A stretch of 64,000 bases of DNA, from assembly GCA_009602725.1 (NCBI GenBank), contig WELB01000204.1, forward strand, positions 87,679-151,678, written 5' to 3'. The notes beneath the pieces are model-generated. The model was not told where the DNA came from. It ran no database searches and saw only the letters and a program-made list of their open reading frames with translations. The position numbers were made by a program, and so were the translations under genes. Shown here in pieces: positions 51,169-62,176 of this stretch (its first letter is position 1; every line of letters starts with the position of its first letter). Origin of the DNA: Spirogloea muscicola (taxonomy: Eukaryota; Streptophyta; Zygnematophyceae; Spirogloeales; Spirogloeaceae).

Positions 51169-53114
51169 CGCCGCTGGGGCCCCCGCCGGCGGCCGCTGCG
51201 CCCGCGCTCGAGCGCCTGGGCCTCGCCGACCGCCCGCCGGGCGAGGACCCGGGCTTCCTGGCGTCCTTCCCGGGCCTCATCGAGCTCCACATGATATTTC
51301 CTGAGAGCTCGAGCCGAGGCGCAACAGACCTCGCTGCCCTCGAGCACAGGCCGCACCTCCGGCGGGTGACCCTGCAGAGGTCCGAGTGCGCGACCGTCCG
51401 CAGCAGCCTTACTCGGCTCACGGCGCTCGACAGCTTGACCCTGCACAGCATGAACGTGGGAGGTGAGCGCCAGCGCAGCCCTCTGCGCCGCTCTGCTGAC
51501 TGCGCCGCCTTCATCGCATGCGCATCTGCATCGCACGCATCCAAACATGAAGAAGAGTGCAGCTGCCATGGCTGCAGATGGGCAATGCCAGGTGTTGGCA
51601 GAAGAGCCTTGACATTCGGCCTCCTGACGATGCAACACCACGTGCTGGCAGACGAGGACCTGCGCATCATCACGTCACGCTGCCGCCGTTTGACGTGTCT
51701 GCAGCTCTCTCACTTGAAAACTTATCGTAGACGTGGTAAGACCTCCAAAAAGACAGACGAGGGCTTGCGCCACGTGGCGGAAAATTTACAGCAGCTTCGG
51801 GTGCTGGAGCTGGCAGGCATCAGCACCGTCACGGCCGCTGGGGTGTTGCAGATTGCAGCCAATTGCCGCCAGCTTCAGAGCGTGCAGTTGTTCAGGTGTC
51901 CAGCGCTGTCAACGGATCTGCCGCTGACAATATTGGCAGAGCGCCCCCTCCTCACAAAGCTGGACTATGACCAGTGCTGGGTCAAGCACTTGCGTAAAGA
52001 GCTGCAAGAGCTGCCTGATTTGGCGCACCTGGAGGTGGTTTCGCTGTCCCTGGATTATGACTTCTTTGGAGAGCCAGATTTGTTGGGTGCCTTCATCACC
52101 TGTTGTCCTCGTTTGCGTGGTCTTTACCTGGAAGGCCCAGATGATCCTGAAGATTCATCCCAAGGAGAAGATCTGGACGATTTGTTGCCCAATGGCAGCG
52201 GCCAGATGAAATCGCTGACTACGCTTACCTTGAGTAGATGGCGTGTTACCTGGCCACATCTTCTTAGGTTCCTCTTGGGGTGCACGCTAAGTCTGCAGGC
52301 CCTCCAGCTGTTTGACGTCGGCTTCAATGCGGGCTTGGTGCCTGACGACGACAAGCTGCTACTCCTGCGCTCTCTTAAATGCGCGCTCCTGGAAAGTGAC
52401 GAGGCTGTGGAGCTGCAGTTCCTATCCTTTGGACGATGGTGCCCAAGCCTTACGTCCTTGAGCATCCTTGGCTCCAAATGTGAAATGCGCTCCCTCAGTA
52501 ACAGCAAGATGTTGGTGGAGATGCTCAGCAACCTTAGCTGCCTGGTTGGTCTTGAGCTTGAAGGCTCTTTTGACGATATAGATTATCAGCCTCCCAGTTC
52601 CGAATCTGAAGATTCTCTTGACCTTTCGGATGCGTGGAGCAGCCTTGAGCTTCACTCTGTCAGGAGTCTCTCCTGCCAGCACATGCAAGCCCAACACGTG
52701 CATCACTTGGTTATTGCCTGTTCACAGTTGCAGGCATTGCACATGCGAAGATGCCTTGACTTCGATATAGCAACGTTTCTTGATGACATACTCTCTTACT
52801 GCCCAAATATTTACGAGATAGGCTATGGTGCTCCTGGCGGATTTGTAGTGTGTAGAGTCCCGCTCACTGCGATTTGCAAGTGCTTAGAGTTGTTGGACTC
52901 CCCTTGGCAGCTCTCCTATAATTTTTATGGTTCGCCTGAATACGTGGAAGCCTATTATGTCCATCGTGTTGGCAACCACGACTCATATGTCAAATATCTG
53001 CTTTGCTTGTCATGGAAACAAATTTGTGACCAGCACGTGCCCATGCATATGATCTTTTCGGCCAACGTGTATGTCTTGCTATCTGCTCATATACCACGTG
53101 ACAAGGGTCACTAA
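51169..53114 (+). CDS. LRR copy G (F-box/LRR family), longest intact frame
   Basis: The 5' end lies in the gap. After it, LERLGLADRPPGEDPGFL and LIELHMIF lead into a frame open without a stop from at least 51291 to 53114 (607 residues). It holds about a dozen LRRs: LRVLELAGISTVTAAGVLQI, CPALSTDLPLTILAERPLL, LAHLEVVSLSLDYDFFGEP, MLVEMLSNLSCLVGLELEG and LHSVRSLSCQHMQAQHVHHL. GTGAGC at 51463 matches the splice-like site of other copies, but here the intervening 140 bp is in frame. The C-terminus runs about 35 residues past the family's usual stop. Probable F-box-type substrate receptor; the F-box itself is not seen. Confidence 0.6.
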
Positions 53115-54540
53115 TCTTTGGACCAGAAGATATTGCTGCAAGCTTACTGACAACTGCATCCTCACGTCATTGAAGGAAAGGGAAGCAGAGTACAGATAGG
53201 AGTACAAGGACTCGACGGCCAGAAGGAATGACGGGATTAAGGTCGGCCTTGCTGCAACGGCCCACATACGTGAAAGTGCTTAATCTATAATTTCGATAAA
53301 TAGGTTGACTGTCATCATCAGCTTGTCACGGGGCGGCTGCTTAATGGGCACAGTCGCTCGACGACCAATAGATGTCGTAGAATGTGACCAGAGGAAAGAG
53401 GCAAATATCCTCCTCTCAGTCCTTGAGCAAAATGGATAGTCCTTGCGAGCACCTCTTTGCAAGCCTTTCCGGTAAGGCAAGACTGTTCACGTTGTTGGAA
53501 TCACGTTACCCCCAACAACATCGTCCATTCATATTGATGGCTTTCCCTCGTCCCGCACAGTATTTTTGGGCTGAAAGCTTGATACACTGGCAAAGACCCC
53601 TCTGTCTAGAGGATCCATGCCAGTCAATGGATCGTAAGCTCGCTGCCAGCTTGACAAGCTTTGAGGTAGCACTTTGCTTCGACCTCGCTCAGAAAGGTTC
53701 CCCAGTCTCATCCCGGCACGCCAGACGCCAGACGAGCATGGCTGGCCTTAACAGCCATCGCCCCAATCGGCAAAGCTCACGTTTATTGACAAGGCCTCGA
53801 TCTCATTCCATCATTCCCAGGCGTTCGCCGCGCCTTTGTGAGCAAGCCGCGCTTTGGCTGCCGCCTCACCTTCTCAGCGTGGGCGTCAGCTACTAGTCAA
53901 TCCGCCTTGCGACTGTTGACTAGGAGGTATTGATAGACCATTCGTAGTAATCACTTTCATCCACTTTGCGCAGCTGCGTGACTGTGCACTTTCCTTCCCC
54001 TTTTGATCTTGCCACTCCCAACCGGGCTGGCGTTCCTCTGATTGAGCTCACTTCTTTTCACAGCCATCGCCCCCTTGTTAAAAGAGTAGCTCGTCCACTT
54101 TTCACAGCCATCGCCCCCTTGTTGGAAAAAAGTAGCTCGTCCAAAGGTGGCGTGCTGCAAAGGGCCAGCCCACAGAAGAATGGCAAGGTCCAGAAGAGAT
54201 GGAAACGGATAGCACGCACGAAAAAAGCCAAGCACTAAGGATGGCCGCTCAGTAACCCCGAGTTAGCAGCCACACAAAGTGGAGCAGCCTACGGAGTAAA
54301 ATGAGCAGCCGGATGAAGACAAGCAGCTATTTGGAAGCAAGTCCATGGCTGTAAGAGGCCAGCCCGAGAAAAATCCACTGAACTAGTCCGAACTGGCCGT
54401 AAGGTGTAGAAACATGTAACTTGATTCCGCAGCTTTTGACGCTTTCAGTAACCCCAGACAAAGCGCAGTTCGGACAGGACGGAGCATTGCCAGATAGCAG
54501 TCGCCCTGCTGATCGAGAAGACGGAGTAGCTACTCTGGGG
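53115..54540 (+). other. 3' flank of LRR copy G and intergenic LINE scraps
   Basis: GGCCTTGCTGCAACGGCCCA at 53244 and GACTGTCATCATCAGCTTGT are the shared LRR 3' flank. A faint LINE-end similarity lies at 53,820-53,930 (plus). The family-1-like stretch GCCATCGCCCCCTTGTT occurs twice near 54,063 and 54,106. No gene is supported. Confidence 0.5.
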
Positions 54541-54555
54541 AGTGGAAAGCTATCG

Positions 54556-55215
54556 TGGAATGGAATTGAAACAATCGAAGGCCAGAATGGCCAAGTACAA
54601 AGGCAAGCACATCTGATGACGTACATGACCGACTGCAAATCGACCCGCTCAGTAACCACGGGTCAACACATAAAGGTCGCGCACCGATGCTTGGACACTA
54701 GATGGCAAAATTCTTCTGCAACCAACTAGAGCTCGCCCAGCTTTCTGGTGCAAAGCATGAGCTTGAGCACGCTGCAAACAGGCCGACACTCATCGTCGCA
54801 AGAACGACAGATATGCAGCTGGCAAGCCCATCTCAGCCCGAAGCACATCTGCACGTCGTGCATAGCCTAGATCGGCAATACTGCACTGGCCATCTCGCTC
54901 CTTTGCTTTGCATCCGCTGCTTTAGGGGCTCCTTTTCTTTGCCCCGGCCCCTGCCTAGACCACTTGAACTGCTTCTGAAGGAGAGAGTGGAAACGAGGAC
55001 CTGAACAGCCAAATATATTGACTGCAGCTGGCAGGAGCTGATCGTATTGGGGGTAATTGGAGTTATGCTGCAGCTGCCTGTGTTCTGCACTGCCCACTGC
55101 GTGGCCAGCCATGGGCGTCGATGCTGGACCTATATAAGCCTCCGTAACAACCACATCAACCGAGGCCCGTGGTCCTCCACTAGGTTGCACGCCCACAGTG
55201 TCAAGGAAGAAAGCG
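54556..55215 (-). pseudogene. LINE family 2, coding end and 3' tail
   Basis: The minus frame from about 55,210 reads VGVQPSGGPRASVDVVVTEA, HRQLQHNSNYPQYDQLLPAA and FGCSGPRFHSLLQ, then breaks; remnants of the RRVSACLQ and LALTRG end follow to about 54,650. The tail ends with GGCCATTCTGGCC and TTTCAATTCC. The 5' truncation is near 55,215. It lacks the zinc motif. Confidence 0.6.
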
Positions 55216-55794
55216 TGTCCACATTGAGAGCAGTGGCTGTGAGAGAAGTGGCTCTCCCTATGGGGGCAAGAGCTGAGAGAAGGAGGAGGGCTCGCCCATT
55301 GAGAAGCCAGCCCGAAAACAGCTGTGGCTGTGAGAGGCCAGCCTAAAGGCATGGACAAGGTCGGAAAGAGATTGACGCTTCCAGGGGCGAGCTCTTCTCT
55401 TCTCTTCCAGGAGAGAAGGCGCGCGGTGCGCATGAAAACAATGCTAGGCCAATTCGAGCCAATACATTGTTCAGGCAGAAAATGCAGAAAGTTCAAAGAA
55501 TGCAGGAGAGGGCGGTGGCTGGGAGAAGGAGAAGAAGAAAGAGCTCGCCCATTGAGGATAGGGGCTGGAACAGCCAGCCCCAAAAAGAATGAGCAGAGTA
55601 CAAGAAGCCCAAGAAGAAGGGGGCCAGGCGAAGCACGAAGGCGAAGCACTAAGAAAGAAGCACACAAGAAGAAACAAAGCAGCCCAGGAGCAGGAGCAGG
55701 AGCAGCAGAAGGAGAGGGCAGCCCAGGAGTCTCGAGCTGCACGTCCCCGCGCCTCAACATTGTACTGGCTTGGATTTTCTATTTTCAGGCCCCT

Positions 55795-56795
55795 TCGTCT
55801 CTCTCTCTCTCTCTCTCCCAGGCTGCTGACGGCCGCCTCCCCCGGCGCGGCAGCCTGGCTCTCTGCGCTCCCACTGTATGATGCGCTCAGGCTGCCGGAC
55901 GAGCTGTTCCGCACGGCCACGCATCGCCTGCTGGGCCTCCCCCCGCCCTGCTGGGCGTGCTGCAGTGCGAATGTGGGGAGCGGTCGACGGACCCGGCGGA
56001 GCTGGCGGCGCATCTCCTCCGCTGCGCCACTGGAGGCGAACGAACAGCTGCGCACGACCTCTTGCGTGATGCTATGTTCGGGATCTTTCAGGAGGCGGGC
56101 TACGCGGTGGGCGATGGAGAACGCCTCGGTCATGCCCATCCTCGAGAGGGCTGACGGACACCATACGCGTCGTGTTGACCTGGTGGCGTCCACGCCGGGA
56201 GGTGGCGCGCGGATCATAGCCGATGTAGTCACCACCGATGTGGTTGACCGCTCCAACCTGGGGCTCTCTGCCTCGCGGGCAGGCCACGCTGCCTCGAAGG
56301 CCGCTCGCTGCAAGGCGGCCAAGCACTCCGACCACCCACCTGCCGACGAGTTCGTCCCCTTGGCGGTGGACGTGCACGGGGCTCTTGGGTCCCAGTGGCT
56401 TGACCTGCTGGCTAGGCTTGCGCGGCGGGCTGTGTCCCGCAGATGCGGCGAGCCAGCGGACTTCAACGCCGCTGGCTCGTGGGCTCAGGTATACCGGATG
56501 CGCCTCTCTGTATCCCTGCAGCTGTCCATGGCCCACGCTCTGCATCTGCGAGCTGGCCGTGCTCTCGCTGCGGGCTCTGGCTTTCGTCAGGGTGATAGCT
56601 TCCCGGCAGCTAGTCTGTCGGATCTGAGGCTCCTCACTCGTAATTACTGAGTGATCCATCCTCCCCCTGTTTTACCATAGCATCCTCAGGCCCCTTTGTA
56701 GCTGCTCACCGCTCTTAGGCCCCTCTGAACCTTTGTGAATTCTTTTTGGGCTGGCTTTTCGCAGCCCTTGCCCCCATTGGGAGTGCCACTTCTAC
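55795..56795 (+). pseudogene. LINE family 1, best-preserved copy of the C-terminal domain
   Basis: Begins after a (CT)n run (55,797-55,818). It reads AASPGAAAWLSALPL and LPDELFRTATHRLLGLP; one shift gives the zinc motif CECGERSTDPAELAAHLLRC with TAAHDLLRDAMFGIFQEAGY; a second shift restores NASVMPILERADGHHTRRVD, ADVVTTDVVD, HPPADEFVPLAVDVHGALGS, EPADFNAAGSWAQVYRMRL and SDLRLLTRNY, with a TGA at 56648. The alternation of AAWLSALPL, CxC...HxxxC, HD and RRVD...D is typical of the C-terminal end of non-LTR reverse transcriptases. The 3' UTR carries the hairpin at 56748-56767 and ends near 56,793. Confidence 0.7.
56748..56767 (+). repeat. Family 1 LINE 3' stem-loop (representative)
   Basis: GGGCTG, loop GCTTTTCG, CAGCCC, followed by TTGCCCCCATTGGGAGTGCC and ACTTCT. 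Near-identical copies occur at about 29183, 44,880, 48,155, 49,130, 49,953, 50,190, 57,001, 61,185 and 61,338 on both strands. Looser ones occur elsewhere. Confidence 0.75.
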
Positions 56796-56879
56796 TTCTC
56801 TCTTCGTAGCTGCTAAGCGCTTCAGGCCCCTCCGTCATCTGGCCCCTTCGAGCCTTTCACTTCTTTTTCTTTACCTTAG

Positions 56880-57000
56880 ATTAGGTCTCCGTGTTATGTA
56901 GCATTGTTTAGTCTGCACTCGACTCTGCCTGAACAATGTATTGGCTTGAATTGGCCTCCCTTTCAATTCATGCGCCCCGCGCGCCTTCTCTCTCTTTCGG
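56880..57000 (+). promoter_or_regulatory. Conserved upstream block of LRR copy H
   Basis: TGCACTCGACTCTGCCTGAA and ATTGGCTTGAATTGGCCTCC, then ATGCGCCCCGCGCGCC. The block recurs at 49,820-49,900, at 60,115-60,150 and reversed at 55,405-55,500 and 33,370-33,415. Its position upstream of coding exons suggests a promoter or 5' UTR. Confidence 0.4.
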
Positions 57001-57077
57001 GCTGGCTTTCTCACAGCCCTTGCCCCCATTGGAAAAGCCACTTCTTCTTCGGCCTGGCCTCCCTCCTTACTTACTTC

Positions 57078-58917
57078 ATGCGCACCGTCCATCCCGCGCC
57101 GCCGCCGCCGCCGCCGCCGCGCCGACGCCGCCGCAGCCGCCATCGCGTCCGCCGCCACCTCCTCCGCCACCGACGCCGCCGCCGCCGCCGCCTAGTCCGC
57201 CGCCGCGTTTTTTTTTCTGCCGCCGCTGGCGCGCCGTCGTACGCGGCGCCCGCCGCAGCCTGGCGTTGGAGGCGCGGGACAGCTGCCGGCGGCGGCCCAG
57301 ATTGCCGCCGACGCTCGGGCCGCCGCACCGCTCGAGCGCCTTTACCTCGCCGACCGCCCGCCGGGCGAGGACCGGGCTTCCTGGCGGCCTTTACCGGCCT
57401 CACCGAGCTCCACATGGTTCGGTCCAAGGACTCGAGCGGAGGCGCGGCAGGCCTGGCTGCCCTCGAGCACACGCCGCGCCTCCGGCGGCTGACTCTGCAG
57501 AGCCCCAAATGCTTGGCCGTCCGCAGCCATCACCTGATGTGCATATGCTCCGCAAGCATACAAACACGAAGAAGGCGCAGCTGCAATGGCTGCAGAAGGG
57601 CAATGCCGGGTGTCGGCAGAAGAGCCTTGACCTTCGGCCTCCTGACGATGCAACACTGCGTGCTGGCAGACGAGGACGTGCGCATCATTACGTCACTTTG
57701 TCGCCATTTGACGTGCCTGAAGCTCTCTCACATGAACAGATTTGACAGAAGTAGTGAGACCTCAAAGATATCAGACGAGGGCTTGTGTCACGTGGCGGAA
57801 CACTCACAGCAGCTTCGGGTGCTCGAGCTGGCAAGCATCAGCACCATCACGGCCTCTCGGGTTTGGCAGATTGCAGCAAAGTGCCGCCAGCTTCAGAGTG
57901 TACAGCTGAGCAGGTGCCAAGGGTTGTCCACAGATTTGCCGCTTAGAATATTGGCAGAGCGCCCCTTCCTCACCAAGCTGGTCAGTGACCAATTCTGGGT
58001 CAACCACTTGCGCGACGAGCTACGAGAGCTGCCTGGTCTGGCGCACCTGGAGGTAGTACATTTGTTTCTGGAATTTCCTAGATTCCAAGGAGAGCCAGAT
58101 GCGTTGGCTGCCTTCATCACCTCTTGCCCCCGTTTGCATCATCTCTCCCTGAGAGGTCCTGAGGACGGTATTGATGACTTTGGAAGGCAAGACTTGGACG
58201 ACTCGTTATCTGATCAAAGCGGCCACATGACATTTCTCACTACGCTCACCTTGAGCAACTGGAGCATCAGCTGGCCACATCTGCTAGGGTTCCTCTTGCT
58301 GTGCACCCCAAGTCTGCAGGCACTCCAGCAGTATGAAGTCAGCTTCGATAATGGCTTTGTTCATCACCACCACAAAGCTGCCACTCTTGCGCACCCTTGA
58401 ATGCTCGATCCTCTCAGATAAGGAGACCATGGGGGAGTGGCAATTCCTGTCCTTTGGACAATGGTGCCCAAGTCTGACGTCCTTGAGCATCCTTGGCTTA
58501 AATTTGCGCTCTCTCAGAGGCAGCAAGATATTGGTGGAGATGCTCAGCAATCTTAGCTGCCTGGTTGGTCTTGAGCTGGATTGCTCTGCTTATTATGCAG
58601 AGGATTGGCCTTTGGAGTTAGAAACTAGCCATGCTCCTGCCCTTTTGGATGCGTGGCGCAGCCTTAAGCTTGACTCTGTCAGCATTCTCTCCTGCCAGCA
58701 CATGCGAGCCCAACACGTACATCACTTGCTTAGTGCTTGTTCGCAGTTGCAGGCATTGCACATAAAGAGATGCCCCGAAATTGATACGACTGCTTTTCTT
58801 GATGACATACGCTCTACCTGCCCAAATATTAGCGAGATTGGCCTTGATGCTTCTCTCAAATTCTTAGGGTGTAGAGTCCCGCTTACTAAGCCTCCCAATT
58901 CGTGTTGCTTAGACTGA
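57078..58917 (+). pseudogene. LRR copy H (F-box/LRR family), two lesions
   Basis: The start is uncertain; an ATG at 57078 precedes a CCG/GCC run and a scrambled F-box region (APAAAWRWRRG is the only recognisable F-box piece). The first LRR unit (FTGLTELHMVRSKDSSGG) joins the second part directly because the segment with SRLTALESLALHS and GTGAGC is deleted. LRRs are open to 58,400 (MQHCVLADEDVRIITSLC, CQGLSTDLPLRILAERPFL). One extra A near 58,375 shifts the frame; the rest is at 58,333-58,917. The frame ends CCLD-stop, about 30 residues early. Confidence 0.65.
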
Positions 58918-58979
58918 TTTGACTCCCCTTGGAAGCTCTCAGAAACCTCTCATGGTTTCCATAATTATGTATAGAGCTA

Positions 58980-59330
58980 TTATGGTCATCGTGATGGCAA
59001 CCACGACTTATAATATCAAGGATCTGCTTTGCTTGTCATGGCCTACGGGTTTGTGACGAGCCACGTGCCCATGCATATGCTCTCACTAACCAGCAAGTAC
59101 TTCTTGCTACATGCTAACATGACAAGTGCCAGTCATGTCTGGACGAGTAAAAACTTTGCTGCAAGTCCTACTGAAATCTGCATCTTCACATAGTGAAGGA
59201 AGCAGTAAAGCAGAGTTTAACTGGGTGTCACAAGGAGTTGATGGCCACTAAAGAAGGGCGGATTTAGGGACGGCCCAGCTGCAACGGCCCACATCTGTCG
59301 ATGTGCTTACAACTCTCTAATTTATTAAAA
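58980..59330 (+). repeat. 3' flank of LRR copy H
   Basis: GTGATGGCAACCACGACTTA, GCCCATGCATATGCTCTCAC, TGAAATCTGCATCTTCACAT, GCTGCAACGGCCCACATCTG and GATGTGCTTACAACTCTC occur in the same order after copy G and in the orphan flank at 45,225-45,490. Confidence 0.7.
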
Positions 59331-59549
59331 ATTGACTGCCATCAAAGGCTTGTGACCAGGCGGCTGGTTAACGGGCACAAATGACTCCATAAGTTTGTGA
59401 AATGTGACCGAAGGAAAGCGTCATATCATCCCCTCTCCATACTTGCATCGTCCTTGAAAACGCTTTCCTGCAATCTTTCCCGGATGTTGTGCATGCTAAT
59501 TTGGGTTGGCCTTTTGCAGCCATCGCCCCTTCAGAGAAAGGTTCCGATT

Positions 59550-59700
59550 ATAATTTCAGCACAGTGAGCGACCAGAACTTTGACCGTGCAGGCTCTCTGA
59601 ACGTGGTGTATGAAACTGGCATCTTCTTTTCGGCAGCATTGCCTGTCACATGCCTTGCATCTTTCGCTGGTCGTGCCCTGGCTGCCGCCTCAAGCTAGTG
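59550..59700 (+). pseudogene. Divergent LINE C-terminal end
   Basis: FDRAGSLNVVYETGIFFSAA and FAGRALAAASS match the 45,757-45,954 fragment. It ends in a stop soon after. It is the same rare subfamily. Confidence 0.5.
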
Positions 59701-60319
59701 ACTGTTTCACTCCTATCTAGAGACTAACTTTCAGACTTGCGGCTGCCAACTACGATCACTGAGCAGGAATTTAGTGGTCTTCACGCTTTCCAGCTCTTTC
59801 TGACCTTGTTCAACAATTCCGAGGCTACCTTTTAACAGCCCTCGCCCCCTTTGGAAAGTTGCTCTTTTCTCCTTTTTCATTGGAAGGAGATAAGACAGTG
59901 AAGCAGCTCGTTTAAATGGAAGCGCAAATGAAAGCTCCATAAGGAGCGAGGGCTGTGGAAAGCCTGCCACGAGTGACTGAAAACTTTTTTCCAAAAAGGG
60001 GGCAATGCCTGAGAAGTGCCAGCCCAAAAGATACGGACAAGGTTCAACGGAGCCGGAAAGCTCGGAGAAAATCAACGTTGCCTGCTCAGTTGCCTCTAAG
60101 CAGCGGGATGGGAAAGGGAGGCAAATCGAGCCAATACACGTTCAGGCAAAAGATAGTGCCAAAATTGGAGCTACATGAAACGAAGCCCTATGCTAATGGG
60201 GGCTGAGGTGATAGCGGGAAGGGACGGGAGGAGGGGTGAAAAGAGGAAGACAGAAGGCGCGCGGAGTGCATGAAATGCAAAGGAGGGTGAGCACAAAGAA
60301 GAGAACAATAACTTCTCTT

Positions 60320-60482
60320 TAAAGCTTCGCATGCGGCTCTCCATCTCCTTGCAAAGATCCCAGGCTCACGCAGTACACTTGTGGGCAGGCCGCGCTTGGC
60401 TGCAACTTTTGCGTTTCGCCGGAGTGACTCGTTTCCAGCTACAACTTACTCCGACTTGCGGCTGCTGACTTGGGTCACTAAG
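60320..60482 (+). pseudogene. LINE family C-terminal end
   Basis: MRLSISLQRSQAHAVHLWAG in one frame and FRRSDSFPATTYSDLRLLTW in another, with a stop at 60,480: the last about 55 codons of the LINE frame with one frameshift. Confidence 0.5.
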
Positions 60483-62176
60483 CTCTTAAACGCTGTAGTT
60501 TCTTGCATAGCTGTGAGGGTTCAGCGCCTTTCGAACCTTCAGACCTCCTTGCATCAGGCTGCGCTATCCCTCGGCTACGGCGGCTTCCGCTTCCATCTGC
60601 ACCCATGCGCATGCAGGGCGGCATGCCGGGCAGCTGGGCGCTGTCGCCGCTCTGGGGCTCTGGGGGCCCAGCATGCCTCGTTTGATTGAGCAGCTAGTAG
60701 CCACTTGAGTCGCTGTTTGCTTTGACCCTTTTCTGGCCCCTTCGGATATTCATTTTTTTTTTTGGGGCTGGCCAATCACAACCATCAACCTCTACTGGTA
60801 GAATCTTTCTTTTTTCGTACACGGATGACATGAACTGGAGAGGCGGTGGTGAAAGTTGGTACTAGTACGCTGGCATTCCAGGAACAGTTGCCGACCTCAC
60901 ACAGCCAATGATTCCGTTGGGGCGACGCTTTTCCGCCTCTAGTTGTTTCCATTTGCACTTTCTGACCCGAAATTATCGAGCGCCTTTAAGCACTTGTTGA
61001 CCCGAGGCTAGTGAGCGCCTCTTGCTGACGTCTTGGACACTAATTTCTTGCACATTCCCTTGGGCTGGCTCAAACAAGGGCTCTCTTAGGTAAGGGCTCC
61101 TCACTAGAGGTCACTGGGTGAGTATCCTATCAGGAAAGCTCTGAGAAAGCGCTTTTGGCTCCTTCGGACCTTGTCGATTTGTTTTGGGCTGGCTCTTCAC
61201 AGCCCTTGCATCTCCCGACTAGAGGTTACTGAGCGTCCTCTGGCTGCGGTCTTGGTCCTAGTCCAAAGGCATGGCCTGTAGTGTACTTCTTTTCCGGCAC
61301 CTCTTTCTTTGGCTTGGGATATTGTCCATTCTTTTTGGGCTGGCTTTGCCAGCCACTCTTCTCTATGAGCGAGCACTTCCCTTGCCCCCTTAGGGAGAGC
61401 CACTTTCTTCCTCTTAGCCCGATTGCCCCCGGAATCAGACCCGTTCTACAGGGAGGCTCCGACGGCCCAATGAGCTGAGTCAGGTCACCAACCCGACCTG
61501 CTGGTTCACCATATTACTACGTTCAGCACCACGCGATGCTGCAGGGATCCATATGCCGAATTTGATACACCAGGGCCTGTGTGCCTGTGGCATTGAACAT
61601 CTGCCTGCTCCTTGTGCCGAGATCAAAATAAAGGGAACTTCATCCCTAAGGCCTTGAGCTGGCGAAGGCCAGCCCGAGAGAGCATTCACAAGATGCGGAG
61701 GAGTTTGCACTAAAGTGCTCGCTCTCAAATATTGTCTACTTGCGGAGTGAGGAGATAAGATGTCTCTTTCCTCCGGTCGCATTATTTAACATGAATCGCT
61801 CGTGGAGTGACATGTGCCCTGTGACCAGCCACCCGGTCACAAGCCGTTAATGACGGTCAAGTGCCTACTTGAAGCACATCTACGAATGTGGGCCGTTGCA
61901 GCAAGGGCAACCCTAAATCCGTCAGTCTTCACGGCATCTTTCTCACATTCCTGTTTGTCTTCTGCATCATCCCTCTCCTTCCCGATGTGAATATGCAAAT
62001 GTCAGTAAAGCTTGCAGCAATAACATTCTGGTCTAGACAATATTGGCACTTGAAGCCAGTATCCTCCCAGGACCAGGATAGCAAGGTATACTTGCTGGTT
62101 CGTAAGAGCATATGCATAGGCACGTGCTGGTCGCAGATCTGTGGTCCATAAGCACAAGCAAAGCAAATCCTTGACA
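60483..62176. other. Intergenic LINE tails and 3' flank of LRR copy I
   Basis: Hairpin tails at about 60,765, 61,065, 61,185 and 61,338. 61,520-61,900 is the shared LRR flank (ATCCCTAAGGCCTTGAGCTG, ATCGCTCGTGGAGTGACATG, GTGGGCCGTTGCAGCAAGGG at 61888). 60,830-61,050 shows no recognised gene. Confidence 0.55.

Noticed and set aside
50588-51304. 238-codon plus frame spanning the N gap
   Set aside because: It is in a different frame from the LRR coding sequence and is held open only by unknown bases and GC-rich repeats.
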